DNA of 64,000 bases. Source: NCEH01 sp043195125. Its GTDB lineage: Bacteria > Pseudomonadota > Alphaproteobacteria > Rhizobiales > Xanthobacteraceae. Below, in pieces: positions 1-9,969 of this stretch. Numbering within the stretch: the first letter of the stretch is position 1; every line of letters begins with the position of its first letter. The notes under the pieces were generated by a model. That model was not told the DNA's origin and made no database searches. It saw only the letters and a list, made by a program, of their open reading frames with translations. The position numbers and the translations under genes are program-made. The stretch lies in NCBI RefSeq assembly GCF_043195125.1, contig NZ_JBAFWR010000005.1; one strand, given 5' to 3'.

Positions 1-939
<939 letters not shown>

Positions 940-958
940 GCCCGCGCGAGGACCACAG

Positions 959-1954
959 ATGAGCGACGCCCCGGCCGACGCCGCCTATGGCCTCATCGCC
1001 CGCCTCGACGAACTGATCGCGGCGCGGCCGGAGGGCGGGAAAAGCGCGTTCGCGCCGCGCGGCAAGGTGCGCAGCCAGCAGTTCGGCGGCTATCGCTCCG
1101 CGTTTCGCGGGCGCGGCATGGAGTTCGACGAGGTGCGCCTCTATCAGGCCGGCGACGACATCCGCACCATCGACTGGCGGGTGACGGCGCGCACCGGGCG
1201 CACCCACACCAAGCTGTTCCAGGAGGAGCGCGAGCGCCCGGTCCTGATCCTGCTGGATTGCCGCTCCTTCATGCGGTTCGGCACGCGCGACACGTTCAAA
1301 TCGGTGCTCGCCGCGAAGGCGGCGGCGGTGCTGACCTGGATCTCCATCGAGGCCGGCGACCGGGTGGGCGGGGTGATCGTAACCCCATCGGGATTTCATT
1401 CTTATAGCCCCCAGCGCAGCCGCGGCCGCATCCTCGGCTTCGTCAAGGCCATGGCCGACGGCACCCAGGAGGGGTTCGAGCTTTCGCCCTCGGCCAAGGG
1501 CGCCCGGAGCGCAACGGCGCAGCCTGGGCCCGAGCCTTCGCTCGCCGATGCCGTGGCGCGCCTGCGTCGCACCGCGCGGCCCGGCACGCTGGTGTTTCTC
1601 ATCAGTGATTTCCACGATTTCACCGAAGCCGCCGCGCGCGAGCTGAGCCGGCTAGCGCTACAGGCGCAGGTGACGAACATCTTCGTCTACGACGCGCTGG
1701 AAGAGGCGATGCCGGCGCGCGGCGCCTATCCGGTCAGCGACGGCGCCGCGGTGCGCGTGCTGGACGGCGACAACCGGGCCGCGCGCGAGACCTATGCCGC
1801 CCGCTTCGCCGCCCGCCGCGCGGCGCTGGATGCGCTCTCCCGCCTGCGCGGCATGGCCTTCGTTCAGCTCCAGACCGGAGACGACCCAGCCGCCCAATTG
1901 CACCCCGAGCGGCTGCGCAATGCGCGGCGGCAGGCCAGGAAGGCCGCCGCATGA
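959..1954 (+). CDS. DUF58 domain-containing protein
   Basis: A 331-residue DUF58 protein, the usual partner of MoxR ATPases. The family signature is clear around residues 55-95: YQAGDDIRTIDWRVTARTG, followed by the start of a VWA-like fold (VLILLDCRSFM). The DxSxS metal site of true VWA domains is replaced by DCRSF, which is common in DUF58. No signal peptide or membrane segment is seen, so it is probably cytoplasmic or membrane-associated. Its stop overlaps the next start by 4 bp (ATGA), indicating translational coupling. Role in envelope or oxidative stress tolerance is inferred from Bat operons. Confidence 0.9.
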   Translation: MSDAPADAAYGLIARLDELIAARPEGGKSAFAPRGKVRSQQFGGYRSAFRGRGMEFDEVRLYQAGDDIRTIDWRVTARTGRTHTKLFQEERERPVLILLDCRSFMRFGTRDTFKSVLAAKAAAVLTWISIEAGDRVGGVIVTPSGFHSYSPQRSRGRILGFVKAMADGTQEGFELSPSAKGARSATAQPGPEPSLADAVARLRRTARPGTLVFLISDFHDFTEAAARELSRLALQAQVTNIFVYDALEEAMPARGAYPVSDGAAVRVLDGDNRAARETYAARFAARRAALDALSRLRGMAFVQLQTGDDPAAQLHPERLRNARRQARKAAA

Positions 1955-2481
1955 AGCTGGCGCAGGCTTTCTCCCTTCCCGATACGCCGGCAACCCTGCC
2001 CGGCGCGCCCGCCGAGGATCCCTTGGCCGGGCTGCGCGACATCCACCTGCCGGGGCAGGTCTCGTTCTGGCCGCTGGCGCCCGGCTGGTGGATGCTGGCG
2101 GGGCTGGTGGTTCTACTGGCCTTGATCGGCGCGTTCCTGGAATGGCGCCGGCGCCAGACGCTGGCGTACCGGGTGGACCAGGAATTGAAGGCCATCGCCC
2201 GCGACACCGCGCGCCATCGCGACTCCCGCGCGGTGGCGGCTGCCGGCGCGGTGCTGATCCGCCGCATCCTGGTGACGCGCGCGGGCGATCCGGCGGCGGC
2301 GGCGCTCACCGGGGCCGAATGGCAGCGCGTGCTCGCCGAGGGCAAGGCGGGCCTTGCCCCGCCGTTTGCCGCCTTCGTCGCCAACGCGCCCTATCTGCCG
2401 GTCCATGCGCCCGGTGGCGACGGCGTGCCGCGCGACGCGCTGGTGGCGGCGCTGCGGCGCTGGGTGCGGAGCAACGCATGA
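1951..2481 (+). CDS. DUF4381 family membrane protein
   Basis: A 176-residue protein matching the DUF4381 pattern of Bat operons. An N-terminal stretch with LRDIHLPGQVSFWPLAPGWW is followed by one strong transmembrane helix (about residues 47-65). A cytoplasmic alpha-helical domain of about 110 residues comes next, containing the typical AEWQRVLAEGK segment. It overlaps both neighbours by 4 bp. In related operons it sits between DUF58 and the first VWA protein and is thought to help assemble the membrane VWA complex; no activity is known. Confidence 0.87.
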   Translation: MKLAQAFSLPDTPATLPGAPAEDPLAGLRDIHLPGQVSFWPLAPGWWMLAGLVVLLALIGAFLEWRRRQTLAYRVDQELKAIARDTARHRDSRAVAAAGAVLIRRILVTRAGDPAAAALTGAEWQRVLAEGKAGLAPPFAAFVANAPYLPVHAPGGDGVPRDALVAALRRWVRSNA

Positions 2482-3524
2482 TCCAGTTCCAATGGCTCTG
2501 GGCGGCCGCGCTCCTGCCTCTTCCCCTGCTGGCCCGCTATCTGCTGCCCGCCGCCCGGCGCAGCCGCGCCGGGGCGCTGCGGGTGCCGTTCTTCGCGCAG
2601 ATCGCGCCGGGAACGGGCGCGGGCGCGAAGGTGCGGCGCGGCGTGAAGCTCGCCTTGCTCACGCTGATCTGGCTCGCTTTGGTGCTCGCCGCCATGCGCC
2701 CGAGCTATGTGGGCAGGCCCGTGCCGATCCCGGTCGAGGGGCGCGACCTGATGATGGCGGTGGATCTCTCCGGCTCCATGGCGCGGCAGGATCTGACGCA
2801 GGACGGGCTGCCCACGGACCGGCTTTCGGTGGTGAAGGCGGTGGCCGACGATTTCATCGCCCGCCGCTCCGGCGACCGGGTGGGGCTGATCCTGTTCTCC
2901 AGCCGGGCCTATATCCAGACCCCGCTTACATTCGACCGCAATGTGACGCGCGACCTCCTGTCGGAGGCCACCATCGGCATGACCGGGCAGGAAACCGCCA
3001 TCGGCGATGCCATCGGCCTTGCGGTGAAGACCTTGCAGGAGCGGCCCGAGGACAAGCGCGTGCTGGTGCTGCTCACCGACGGCGCCAACAATTCCGGCGT
3101 GCTCGATCCGATCCACGCCGCCGAGCTGGCGCGCCAGGAGCACGTGAAGATCTATGCCATCGGGGTGGGCGCCGACCGCCTCGCCATCGGCCAGCAGATC
3201 GTGAACCCGTCCGCCGACCTCGACGAGGCGGCGCTGGCGCAGATCGCGGCCATGACGGGCGGCCGCTACTTCCGCGCCCGCGACAGCGCCGGCCTCGCGG
3301 CGATCTACAACGACATCAATCTCATGGAGCCGGCGGCGGGCGAGCCGCTCTATCTCGCGCCCACGGTCGCGCTGTTCCAATGGCCGCTGGGCTTTGCCCT
3401 GGCGCTGAGCCTGATCCTCGCGACGTTCCTTCTCGCGCCGGCCCTCGCCCGTGGCCGCGCCGCCGGCGCGCCGCGCCCGGCGGCATCGGGCGATGCGGCC
3501 CCTGGCGTCGGGGGGCGGCCATGA
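2478..3524 (+). CDS. batA: VWA domain membrane protein, BatA-like
   Basis: A 348-residue BatA-type protein. There is an N-terminal membrane helix, a second helix at about residues 56-73, a von Willebrand factor A domain, and a C-terminal helix near residue 310-330. The metal-ion site is intact: DLSGS at residues 96-100, a following threonine in TPLTFD, and LLTDGANN for the second acidic loop. The start ATG overlaps the DUF4381 stop (ATGA), and a longer open frame upstream is out of context and rejected. It probably projects its VWA domain into the periplasm and pairs with the next gene product. Confidence 0.92.
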   Translation: MIQFQWLWAAALLPLPLLARYLLPAARRSRAGALRVPFFAQIAPGTGAGAKVRRGVKLALLTLIWLALVLAAMRPSYVGRPVPIPVEGRDLMMAVDLSGSMARQDLTQDGLPTDRLSVVKAVADDFIARRSGDRVGLILFSSRAYIQTPLTFDRNVTRDLLSEATIGMTGQETAIGDAIGLAVKTLQERPEDKRVLVLLTDGANNSGVLDPIHAAELARQEHVKIYAIGVGADRLAIGQQIVNPSADLDEAALAQIAAMTGGRYFRARDSAGLAAIYNDINLMEPAAGEPLYLAPTVALFQWPLGFALALSLILATFLLAPALARGRAAGAPRPAASGDAAPGVGGRP

Positions 3525-5623
3525 ACCTGTCGTCGCTCGCCCTGCCCCATCTGTTTACCGGCCTCCTGCCGGCGGCCTTCCATTTCCTGCGGCCGGGCTG
3601 GCTGTGGGCGATCGTGCCCGCGCTGCTGCTGGCCGCGCTCGCGTTCCGGCGGATCGGCGCGGGCGGCAGCCAGTGGCGCACTCTGGTGGATGCCCATCTG
3701 CTGCGCCATCTTTCGGTGCAGGAAACCGCGCGGGCGCGCCGCTGGCCGGTGCTGGCGCTGCTGCTCGGCTGGGTGCTCGCCGCGCTCGCCATGGCCGGCC
3801 CCACCTGGCAGAAGCTGCCGACCCCGGCGCTCGACCGGCTCGATCCCACGGTGATCGTGCTGAGCCTCGGCCAGAGCATGAATGCCACGGACCAGAGCCC
3901 CTCGCGGCTCGGTGCGGCCCGGCACAAGGTGGACGACATCCTCGCCCGCATGCGCGGCGGACAGGTGGGGCTGGTGATCTATGCCGACGCCCCCTTTGTC
4001 GCCTCCCCCTTGACCGAGGACGCGCGGATCATCGCGCAGATGCTGCCCGAACTCTCCACCGAGCTGATGCCGGTGCTCACGGACCGCGCCGACCTCGCGC
4101 TCGCCCGCGCCACCGCGCTGCTGCACGATGCCGGTGCGCCGGCGGGCCGCATCGTGCTCATCAGCGACGGGGCGGGGGATGATCCGGCGGCCACGGTGGC
4201 CGCCGCCAAAGCCGCCGCGCAGGCGGGATACCGGGTGAATGTCATCGGCGTCGGGACGCTGGCGGGAAGCCCGCTTCTGTCCTTCGACGGCGGCGTGCTG
4301 CGCGGACGCGACGGCACGGTGTTCACCACCCGCATGGACGAAGCGCGCCTGCGCGAGGTGGCGGCCGCCGGACGCGGCAGCTTCTCCGCCATGACGATCG
4401 ACGAAGGCGACCTCGACACGGTTCTCGCCAAAGCCTCCGGCTCAGCCGTGCCACTGGACACCGTGCTGCAGGACAGCGGCCTTTCCGCCGACCAATGGCT
4501 GGACATGGGCCCCTGGCTGCTGCTGGGCGTGCTCGCGCTGGCGCCGCTGGCCTTCCGGCGCGGCTGGATCGCGGTGCTGCTGGTGGTGGCGCTCGCTGGC
4601 GCGCTGGCTCCGCGCGATGCCCAGGCCCAAGGCGTGAGCCCGCAAGGCGCGCCCCCGCAGAACCTGGATCTGCGGGCGCTGGATGGGCAGGGTGCGCAGG
4701 ACGCGCAGGCCTCCTCCACCGGCGCCGGTGCGGGCGGATCGCGCGGCTGGACCGGATTGTGGCGCACCCCCGACCAGCAGGGCGCCGACGCGTTCGCCCG
4801 CTCCGATTACGGCGCCGCCGCGCGCAGCTTTGAGAATCCGCAATGGCAGGCGAGCGCGCTCTATAAGGCCGGCGCCTTCGAGGAGGCGGCCGCCGCTTAT
4901 GCCGGGGTCCCGGACAGCGACTACAATCGCGGCAACGCGCTCGCCCGCGCCGGCAAGCTGGAAGACGCGATCAAGGCCTATGACGCCGCGATCGCCGCCC
5001 ATCCCGGCCAGGACGACCCGGTCCGCGCCGATGCGGTGTTCAACCGCGAACTGGTCCAAAAGCTGCTGGACCAGCAAAAGAAGGACCAGCAGAAAAAGGA
5101 TCAGGACAAGAAGGACCAGGACAAGAAGGATCAGAAGTCCGACGACCAGAAGCCGAAGGACGAGCCCGGCAAGGACGGCAAGCCGAAGGACGACAAGAAG
5201 GACCAGCCGCAGAAGCCGGGCGACGACAAGAAGCCCGATCAGCCGCCGCCCGCCCCGGACCCGAAGGCCCCCCCGCAGAAGCCCGAGCCGCCCAAGGCCC
5301 CGCCCAAGCCTGATCCCCAAAAGCCCGATCCCCAAAAACCGGATCCGCAAAAGCCTGAACCGCCGAAGCCTCCGGAGCAGAAGCCGCCCGAGCAGAAGCC
5401 ACCCGCGCCGCCCCCCGCGCCGCCAAAGCCGCCGGAGACGCCGCCCCCGCAGCCGCCGCAGCAGCAGCCGCAACAGCCGGGAGCGCCCAAGCCACTGACC
5501 GAGGAGGACCAGAATCGCGAGCAGACCTTGCGCCTGGTGCCCGACGATCCGACCGGCCTTTTGCGCGCCCGCATCCGCAGCCATTATGGCGGCGCGGGCG
5601 TCGTTGACCCGCCGCAGAACTGA
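3521..5623 (+). CDS. BatB-BatC-like fusion: degenerate VWA plus TPR and K/P-rich tail
   Basis: A 700-residue membrane protein joining two functions that are separate genes (batB, batC) in many bacteria. Residues 25-95 hold two membrane helices. Residues about 108-320 form a VWA domain whose metal site is degraded: SLGQS (115-119) replaces DxSxS, although LISDGAGDD is kept. After a further membrane segment comes a TPR-like region (about 425-510), then a lysine-rich KKDQ repeat and a long proline-rich tail with repeated KPDPQ units. The start overlaps batA by 4 bp. The C-terminal tail ends with a conserved-looking LLRARIRSHY segment. Family call is firm; loss of metal binding is inferred. Confidence 0.9.
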   Translation: MNLSSLALPHLFTGLLPAAFHFLRPGWLWAIVPALLLAALAFRRIGAGGSQWRTLVDAHLLRHLSVQETARARRWPVLALLLGWVLAALAMAGPTWQKLPTPALDRLDPTVIVLSLGQSMNATDQSPSRLGAARHKVDDILARMRGGQVGLVIYADAPFVASPLTEDARIIAQMLPELSTELMPVLTDRADLALARATALLHDAGAPAGRIVLISDGAGDDPAATVAAAKAAAQAGYRVNVIGVGTLAGSPLLSFDGGVLRGRDGTVFTTRMDEARLREVAAAGRGSFSAMTIDEGDLDTVLAKASGSAVPLDTVLQDSGLSADQWLDMGPWLLLGVLALAPLAFRRGWIAVLLVVALAGALAPRDAQAQGVSPQGAPPQNLDLRALDGQGAQDAQASSTGAGAGGSRGWTGLWRTPDQQGADAFARSDYGAAARSFENPQWQASALYKAGAFEEAAAAYAGVPDSDYNRGNALARAGKLEDAIKAYDAAIAAHPGQDDPVRADAVFNRELVQKLLDQQKKDQQKKDQDKKDQDKKDQKSDDQKPKDEPGKDGKPKDDKKDQPQKPGDDKKPDQPPPAPDPKAPPQKPEPPKAPPKPDPQKPDPQKPDPQKPEPPKPPEQKPPEQKPPAPPPAPPKPPETPPPQPPQQQPQQPGAPKPLTEEDQNREQTLRLVPDDPTGLLRARIRSHYGGAGVVDPPQN

Positions 5624-5626
5624 GTG

Positions 5627-7444
5627 ATGACAGCGCACCGCTCCCTGTTCCGCTTCCTGCCGATGCTGGCCCTCATGCTGGCAGCGCTCGCGTGCGCCGG
5701 CTTCGCCGCCCCGGCCTTTGCAGCCGGGCCGACCGCCAGCGTCGATCGCACAACGCTGTCGGTGGGGGAAAGCTTCGAGCTGGTCATCACCCTGGTGGGC
5801 GGCGACGGCACCCAGCCGCCCGATCTCGCGCCCCTGGCGCGCGATTTCGACATTCTCGACCGCAACCGGGCGAGCCGGGTGGAATTGGTCAACGGCCGAC
5901 GCACCCAGGTCAATGAATGGATCCTGACGCTGGCGCCGAAGCGGTCTGGCGCGATCAGCGTTCCCGCCCTCACCCTCGCCGGCCAGAGCACCCCGCCGAT
6001 CCGCCTGTCGGTGGATGCCGCCACCGCTGTGGACCCGGCCGAGGCGCGCCCGCTGTTCGTGCAGGTGGAGCCCTTGGGCCCCGCGCCCTACGTGCAGGGG
6101 GAAATGCCGGTTGCGGTGCGCATCTATACCAGCGGACCCCTGCTGGGCGGGCGTCTGACCCCGCCGGAGGCGGTGGGAGCGACCTTCACCAAGATCGGCG
6201 ACCAGCGGGTGTTCAGCAAGGTGGTGGGCCGCCAGCGCTACCGGGTGATCGAACAGGGCTACATCATGCGCCCGCAGCGCAGCGGGTCGATCGAGATCGG
6301 GCCGATCACGCTGGAGGCGCAATTGCCCGGCTACCGGGCCGGTCCGCTGCCCTCGGATATGGCGCGCCTGCTCGGGCGCAGCACCTCGGTGCCCATGGCC
6401 GGGCCGGATCCCGCGCTCGGGCGCGAGGTCACGCTGCATTCCGAACCCGTGAGCGTCGAGGTGAAGGCCCGTCCGGCGGAGGCCACGGGCTGGTTCCTGC
6501 CGGCGCAGGGTGTCACCGTCTCCAGCACCTGGAACCCGCCGCTCGCCCAGGCCAAGGTCGGCGAGACGTTGACGCGGACCCTCACGCTCGAAGCCGTCGG
6601 CGCCACGCCCAACCAATTGCCGCCCCTGCCCATCGCCGATGCGGACGGCGTGCGCCAATATGAGGAATCCAGCCGCTCGGACCAGGCCCTCATCAATGGA
6701 AAGCCTGGCGCGGTGTTGACCAAGACCATTTCGGTGGTGCCGACGCGCGACGGCACCGTCACCCTGCCGGGGCTGGAGGTGGGCTGGTGGAACACCGACA
6801 CCAAGAAACAGGAGACCGCCCGGCTCCCGCCGGAGACCTTTACCGTGGCGGCCTCCGCACAGGCACGCCCCGCGCCGCCGCCGCCCCAGGCGCTGCAAGC
6901 GGCCCCGGTCGTGCTCCCGCAGGCGCCGGCGGAAGCGCCGGAGGCGAAGCTCGTTCTGCCGCGCTGGCTGGCGGAGCGGCTGGATTTGCGCACCGGCGCC
7001 GCCCTGGCCGCAACCCTGCTGGTGCTCGGCTTCACCGCGCTGCTGCTGCGGGGCCGCAGGGCCCGTTCGGCGCGCGCCGCCGCTCCCGCGCGCCCCATGC
7101 GGGGCCGGGTCACCGCCAGCGCCGCCTCCGCGCTTGAGGATCTGCGCGCCGCCTGCAAGGCGGACGATGCCGTCGCAGCCCACGCCGCCCTGCTCGCCTG
7201 GACACGCGCGGAAGGCGCTCCGGCTTCCGTCGCCGCCAACCGGATCCAGGATCATGCCTTCCGCACCCCGGCCATGGCCAAGGCGGCGGAGGATCTGCGC
7301 CAACATCTCTACGGCGGCGGCCGCGTGCGCTGGAGCGGCGCCGCCTGCCTCTCCGCTTTGCGCGATGAATGCGCCGCGCGGGCCCGCGCCACCCCAAAGC
7401 GGCAGCGCGGCCGTCTGGCGCCGCTCTATCCCCAGGCCGGCTAA
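5627..7444 (+). CDS. batD: BatD-like protein (oxygen tolerance domain)
   Basis: A 605-residue BatD-type protein, the last member of the operon. It has a signal peptide (residues 1-31, ending AAPAFA), Ig-like BatD repeats in the periplasm (to about residue 430), one transmembrane helix near residue 465, and an arginine-rich cytoplasmic tail with a small helical domain. The sequence TASVDRTTLSVGESFELV at the mature N-terminus is typical of the family. An in-frame GTG lies one codon earlier (5624), so either start is possible. The stop faces the minus-strand ugpB gene 37 bp away. Function is linked by family to aerotolerance, not shown here. Confidence 0.9.
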   Translation: MTAHRSLFRFLPMLALMLAALACAGFAAPAFAAGPTASVDRTTLSVGESFELVITLVGGDGTQPPDLAPLARDFDILDRNRASRVELVNGRRTQVNEWILTLAPKRSGAISVPALTLAGQSTPPIRLSVDAATAVDPAEARPLFVQVEPLGPAPYVQGEMPVAVRIYTSGPLLGGRLTPPEAVGATFTKIGDQRVFSKVVGRQRYRVIEQGYIMRPQRSGSIEIGPITLEAQLPGYRAGPLPSDMARLLGRSTSVPMAGPDPALGREVTLHSEPVSVEVKARPAEATGWFLPAQGVTVSSTWNPPLAQAKVGETLTRTLTLEAVGATPNQLPPLPIADADGVRQYEESSRSDQALINGKPGAVLTKTISVVPTRDGTVTLPGLEVGWWNTDTKKQETARLPPETFTVAASAQARPAPPPPQALQAAPVVLPQAPAEAPEAKLVLPRWLAERLDLRTGAALAATLLVLGFTALLLRGRRARSARAAAPARPMRGRVTASAASALEDLRAACKADDAVAAHAALLAWTRAEGAPASVAANRIQDHAFRTPAMAKAAEDLRQHLYGGGRVRWSGAACLSALRDECAARARATPKRQRGRLAPLYPQAG

Positions 7445-7481
7445 GACCCGTCAAGCCAACGGGCGAAGACCGGGAAGAGAC

Positions 7482-8795
7482 CTATTGGTTGGCCTTCTCG
7501 AACGCCCGCAGCATCTCGTTGCCGCGCGCCTGGGCGGCGGCGAGCGCCTCCTTCGGGGTCTTCTTGCCCGCCAGCGTCGCTTCCAATTCCTCCTCGATCA
7601 CGTCGCGGATCTGCACGAACGAGCCGAAGCGCAGCCCCTTCGAATTCTGCGTCGGCGGGTTCAGCGTCATCTGGAGGATGGAGATATCGGTACCGGGATT
7701 CTTCTCGTAGAAGCCCTGGCTTTTCGAGAGGTCGTAGGCCGCCTGGGTGATGGGCAGATAGCCGGTCTGCTGGTGCCACCAGGCCTGCACGTCGGCGCGC
7801 GAAAGATAGGTGAAGAATTTCGCGACCCCGCGATACTCCTCCTTCGGGCGCCCGTTCAGCACCCAGAGCGAGGCGCCGCCGATGATGGAATTCTGCGGCG
7901 CGCCTTTGACGTCGGGCCAATAGGGCAGCATGCCATAGCCGAGATCGAACTTGGCATTGGCAAGGATCCCCGCGCGCGCCGCGGACGAGCCGACGGACAT
8001 GGCGCATTCGCCGGAGAAGAACTTCGGATCGGCCTTGGACTGGCGGCCGCCATAATCATAGATCTTGGATTTCTGCCATTCAGCCAGCGTGGTCCAATGG
8101 CGTTCCACCAGCGGATTGGCGATCTCCAGCGCGGTGTCGAGGCCCCCCATGCCGTTCTGCTTCGTGCCGATGGGAATATTGTGCCAGGCCGAGAGGTTTT
8201 CCACATTCACCCAGGATGGCCACTGGGTGGTGAAGCCGCACGTCACCCCGGCCGCCTGAAGCTTCTTCGCGTCGGCTTCCACCTCCGGCCAGGTCTTGGG
8301 CGGGGCGCTGGGGTCGAGCCCGGCCTTGGTGAAGAGATCCTTGTTGTAATAGAGGATCACGGTGGAGGAATTGAACGGCATGGAGAGCATGTTGCCCGCC
8401 GTGTCGGAATAATAGCCGGTGACCGACGGCAGATAGGCCTTCGTATCAAACGGCTCGTTCGCGTCGGCCATCAGCTTGTAGACCGGATAGACCGCGCCCT
8501 TCGCCGCCATCAGCGTGGCGGTTCCCACCTCGAACACCTGCACGATGGCGGGATGCTGCTTGGCGCGGAAGGCAGCGATCGCGCCCGTCATGGTCTCCGG
8601 ATAGGAGCCCTTGTACACCGGGACGATCTTGTATTCGCTCTGGGCGGCGTTGAAATCGCCGGCGATCTTCTCCAGCTTTTCCCCGAGCGCGCCCGACATG
8701 GCATGCCACCATTGGATCTCGGTTTGCGCGGAAGCCGGGCCGGCGAAGGCCAGGGCGGCGGCAACCAGCGCCGACGGCAGGATGGGGGATGCCAT
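7482..8795 (-). CDS. ugpB: sn-Glycerol-3-phosphate ABC transporter substrate-binding protein, UgpB-like
   Basis: A 437-residue periplasmic binding protein very similar to UgpB, which captures sn-glycerol 3-phosphate and glycerophosphodiesters. Conserved stretches include IQWWHAMSGALGEKL, VFEVGTATLMAAKGA, PFNSSTVILYYNKDLF and QTGYLPITQAAYDLS. The signal peptide is residues 1-22 (ending GPASAQ). The ATG at 8795 is chosen because AGGAGG lies just upstream; a start 10 codons earlier lacks one. No ugpA, ugpE or ugpC gene is in the window, so the permease and ATPase must be elsewhere or to be shared. It is followed on the same strand, upstream, by the araC-type regulator gene. Confidence 0.93.
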   Translation of the reverse strand: MASPILPSALVAAALAFAGPASAQTEIQWWHAMSGALGEKLEKIAGDFNAAQSEYKIVPVYKGSYPETMTGAIAAFRAKQHPAIVQVFEVGTATLMAAKGAVYPVYKLMADANEPFDTKAYLPSVTGYYSDTAGNMLSMPFNSSTVILYYNKDLFTKAGLDPSAPPKTWPEVEADAKKLQAAGVTCGFTTQWPSWVNVENLSAWHNIPIGTKQNGMGGLDTALEIANPLVERHWTTLAEWQKSKIYDYGGRQSKADPKFFSGECAMSVGSSAARAGILANAKFDLGYGMLPYWPDVKGAPQNSIIGGASLWVLNGRPKEEYRGVAKFFTYLSRADVQAWWHQQTGYLPITQAAYDLSKSQGFYEKNPGTDISILQMTLNPPTQNSKGLRFGSFVQIRDVIEEELEATLAGKKTPKEALAAAQARGNEMLRAFEKANQ

Positions 8796-8907
8796 ATGTG
8801 CCTCCTCGGGTGCGCCATGCACCAATCAGGCTGAACGCTTGATCGGTTAGCGTTACGTTTCCATGACAACACGGGACGAAATCTGCGGCACCCGCCTTGT
8901 CGGCGCC

Positions 8908-9969
8908 TCAGGCCTGGAGCCCACGCAGGATGGTTTCAAGATCGCGCGTCTCCGCGCCCTCGATCCGCCGCGCCGGCGCGGGCGCGCGCGGCAGGCCGGC
9001 GAGCGCGGCGCTGCGGGCATCGCTCGGGCTGAAGCCGAACTCGCCCCGGAAGGCGCGGCTGAAACCGGAGGCATCGGCAAAGCCGAAGGCTTCGGCGATC
9101 TGCCCGATCGCCCGCGCATCCGCGGCATCGGAGAGCGCGCTCAGGGCTGCCAGCAGCCGCTGGCGCTGGATATAGCGCGTGACGCCGCCCAGATCCTCGA
9201 ACAGGCGGTAGAGGCGCGAGCGGGAGATGCCGAGCACGCGGCACAGGCTGGCGGGCGTCAGGGTGGGGGAATTCAGATTGGCTTGGATCATCCGCCGCGC
9301 CCGCTCCAGCGTGGTGCGCAGCAGCGGCGCCTGGGCCTGGGCCAGCGAATCTGGGCTCGGCGCGATGCAGGCCGCGAGCAGGGTGCGCGTGGCCTCCGCG
9401 ACAGCCGGCACATCGGCGCTGGTCAGGCGGGGCAGCTGCCGTTCCAGGCTCAGCAGATAATCGGCCAGAAGTCCGCCGAGCCCGGTATCGGGGATGTCCG
9501 GCGGGGCGGCATCGAAAGCGGCGGACGTTCCGGCGAACAGATCGCGCGGGATGAACAGCGTCAGCACCCGCCGGTCCGAGCCGGCACCGACGAACGGCCG
9601 CGCCAGCGAGCGAAATCCCAGCGGCGCGCGGCGGCCGGGGATCTCGCTTTCGTAGAGCACCAGGCACCAATGGTCGATCGGGTCCTTGCCGAGGTGGCGC
9701 CAGCTGCGCTGGTAGCCGGCACCGGGCATGCGGGCGGAGGTCAGAGCAAAACGGCCGAGATCCCACACCGTCTTGTCGGCCTCGAACCCGACGGCCGGCG
9801 CGCTCACGAGCGAAAGATCCACGGTGGAGGCGATGAAATCATGCCAGCCGTCGAACTGCTCCGCCTTGGGCAGAGCAGAGGTGCTGAAATGCAGCGGGGC
9901 AAGCGGCGAGGAGGCCGCGCCGTCATCCGGCGCGCCCGCAACCGACGCTCCGGCCTGTTTCTGCTTCAT
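8908..9969 (-). CDS. AraC family transcriptional regulator
   Basis: A 353-residue regulator. Residues about 40-200 resemble the AraC_binding_2 type sensor domain seen in FeaR-like regulators (FSTSALPKAEQFDGWHDFI near the start). The C-terminal 110 residues carry the double helix-turn-helix of AraC/XylS proteins, with LTPASLCRVLGISRSRLYRL and IGQIAEAFGFADASGFSRAF. ATG at 9969 (MKQKQAG) is preferred to an in-frame extension of 58 low-complexity codons. It is transcribed towards ugpB, with 112 bp between its stop and the ugpB start. It may control ugpB or an unlinked target; the ligand cannot be read from sequence. Confidence 0.88.
   Translation of the reverse strand: MKQKQAGASVAGAPDDGAASSPLAPLHFSTSALPKAEQFDGWHDFIASTVDLSLVSAPAVGFEADKTVWDLGRFALTSARMPGAGYQRSWRHLGKDPIDHWCLVLYESEIPGRRAPLGFRSLARPFVGAGSDRRVLTLFIPRDLFAGTSAAFDAAPPDIPDTGLGGLLADYLLSLERQLPRLTSADVPAVAEATRTLLAACIAPSPDSLAQAQAPLLRTTLERARRMIQANLNSPTLTPASLCRVLGISRSRLYRLFEDLGGVTRYIQRQRLLAALSALSDAADARAIGQIAEAFGFADASGFSRAFRGEFGFSPSDARSAALAGLPRAPAPARRIEGAETRDLETILRGLQA

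Noticed and set aside
5080..5480. KKDQ and KPDPQ-type repeats in the batB/C gene as a phase-variation tract
   Set aside because: Units are imperfect and keep the frame; lysine- and proline-rich tails are usual in this protein family.
4442..7306. Very long open frame on the minus strand (about 950 codons) opposite batB/C and batD
   Set aside because: It is antisense to well-supported Bat genes, has low-complexity Arg/Gly/Leu composition and no family likeness. Long antisense frames are expected at this GC content.
7447..7463. CCCGT/ACGGG stem between batD and ugpB as terminator
   Set aside because: A 5-bp stem without T-run is not distinguishable from chance in GC-rich DNA.
8845..8861. GTAACGC-like word upstream of ugpB as a third SigF-type promoter
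   Set aside because: No CGAA block follows at the spacing seen in the two cluster sites.
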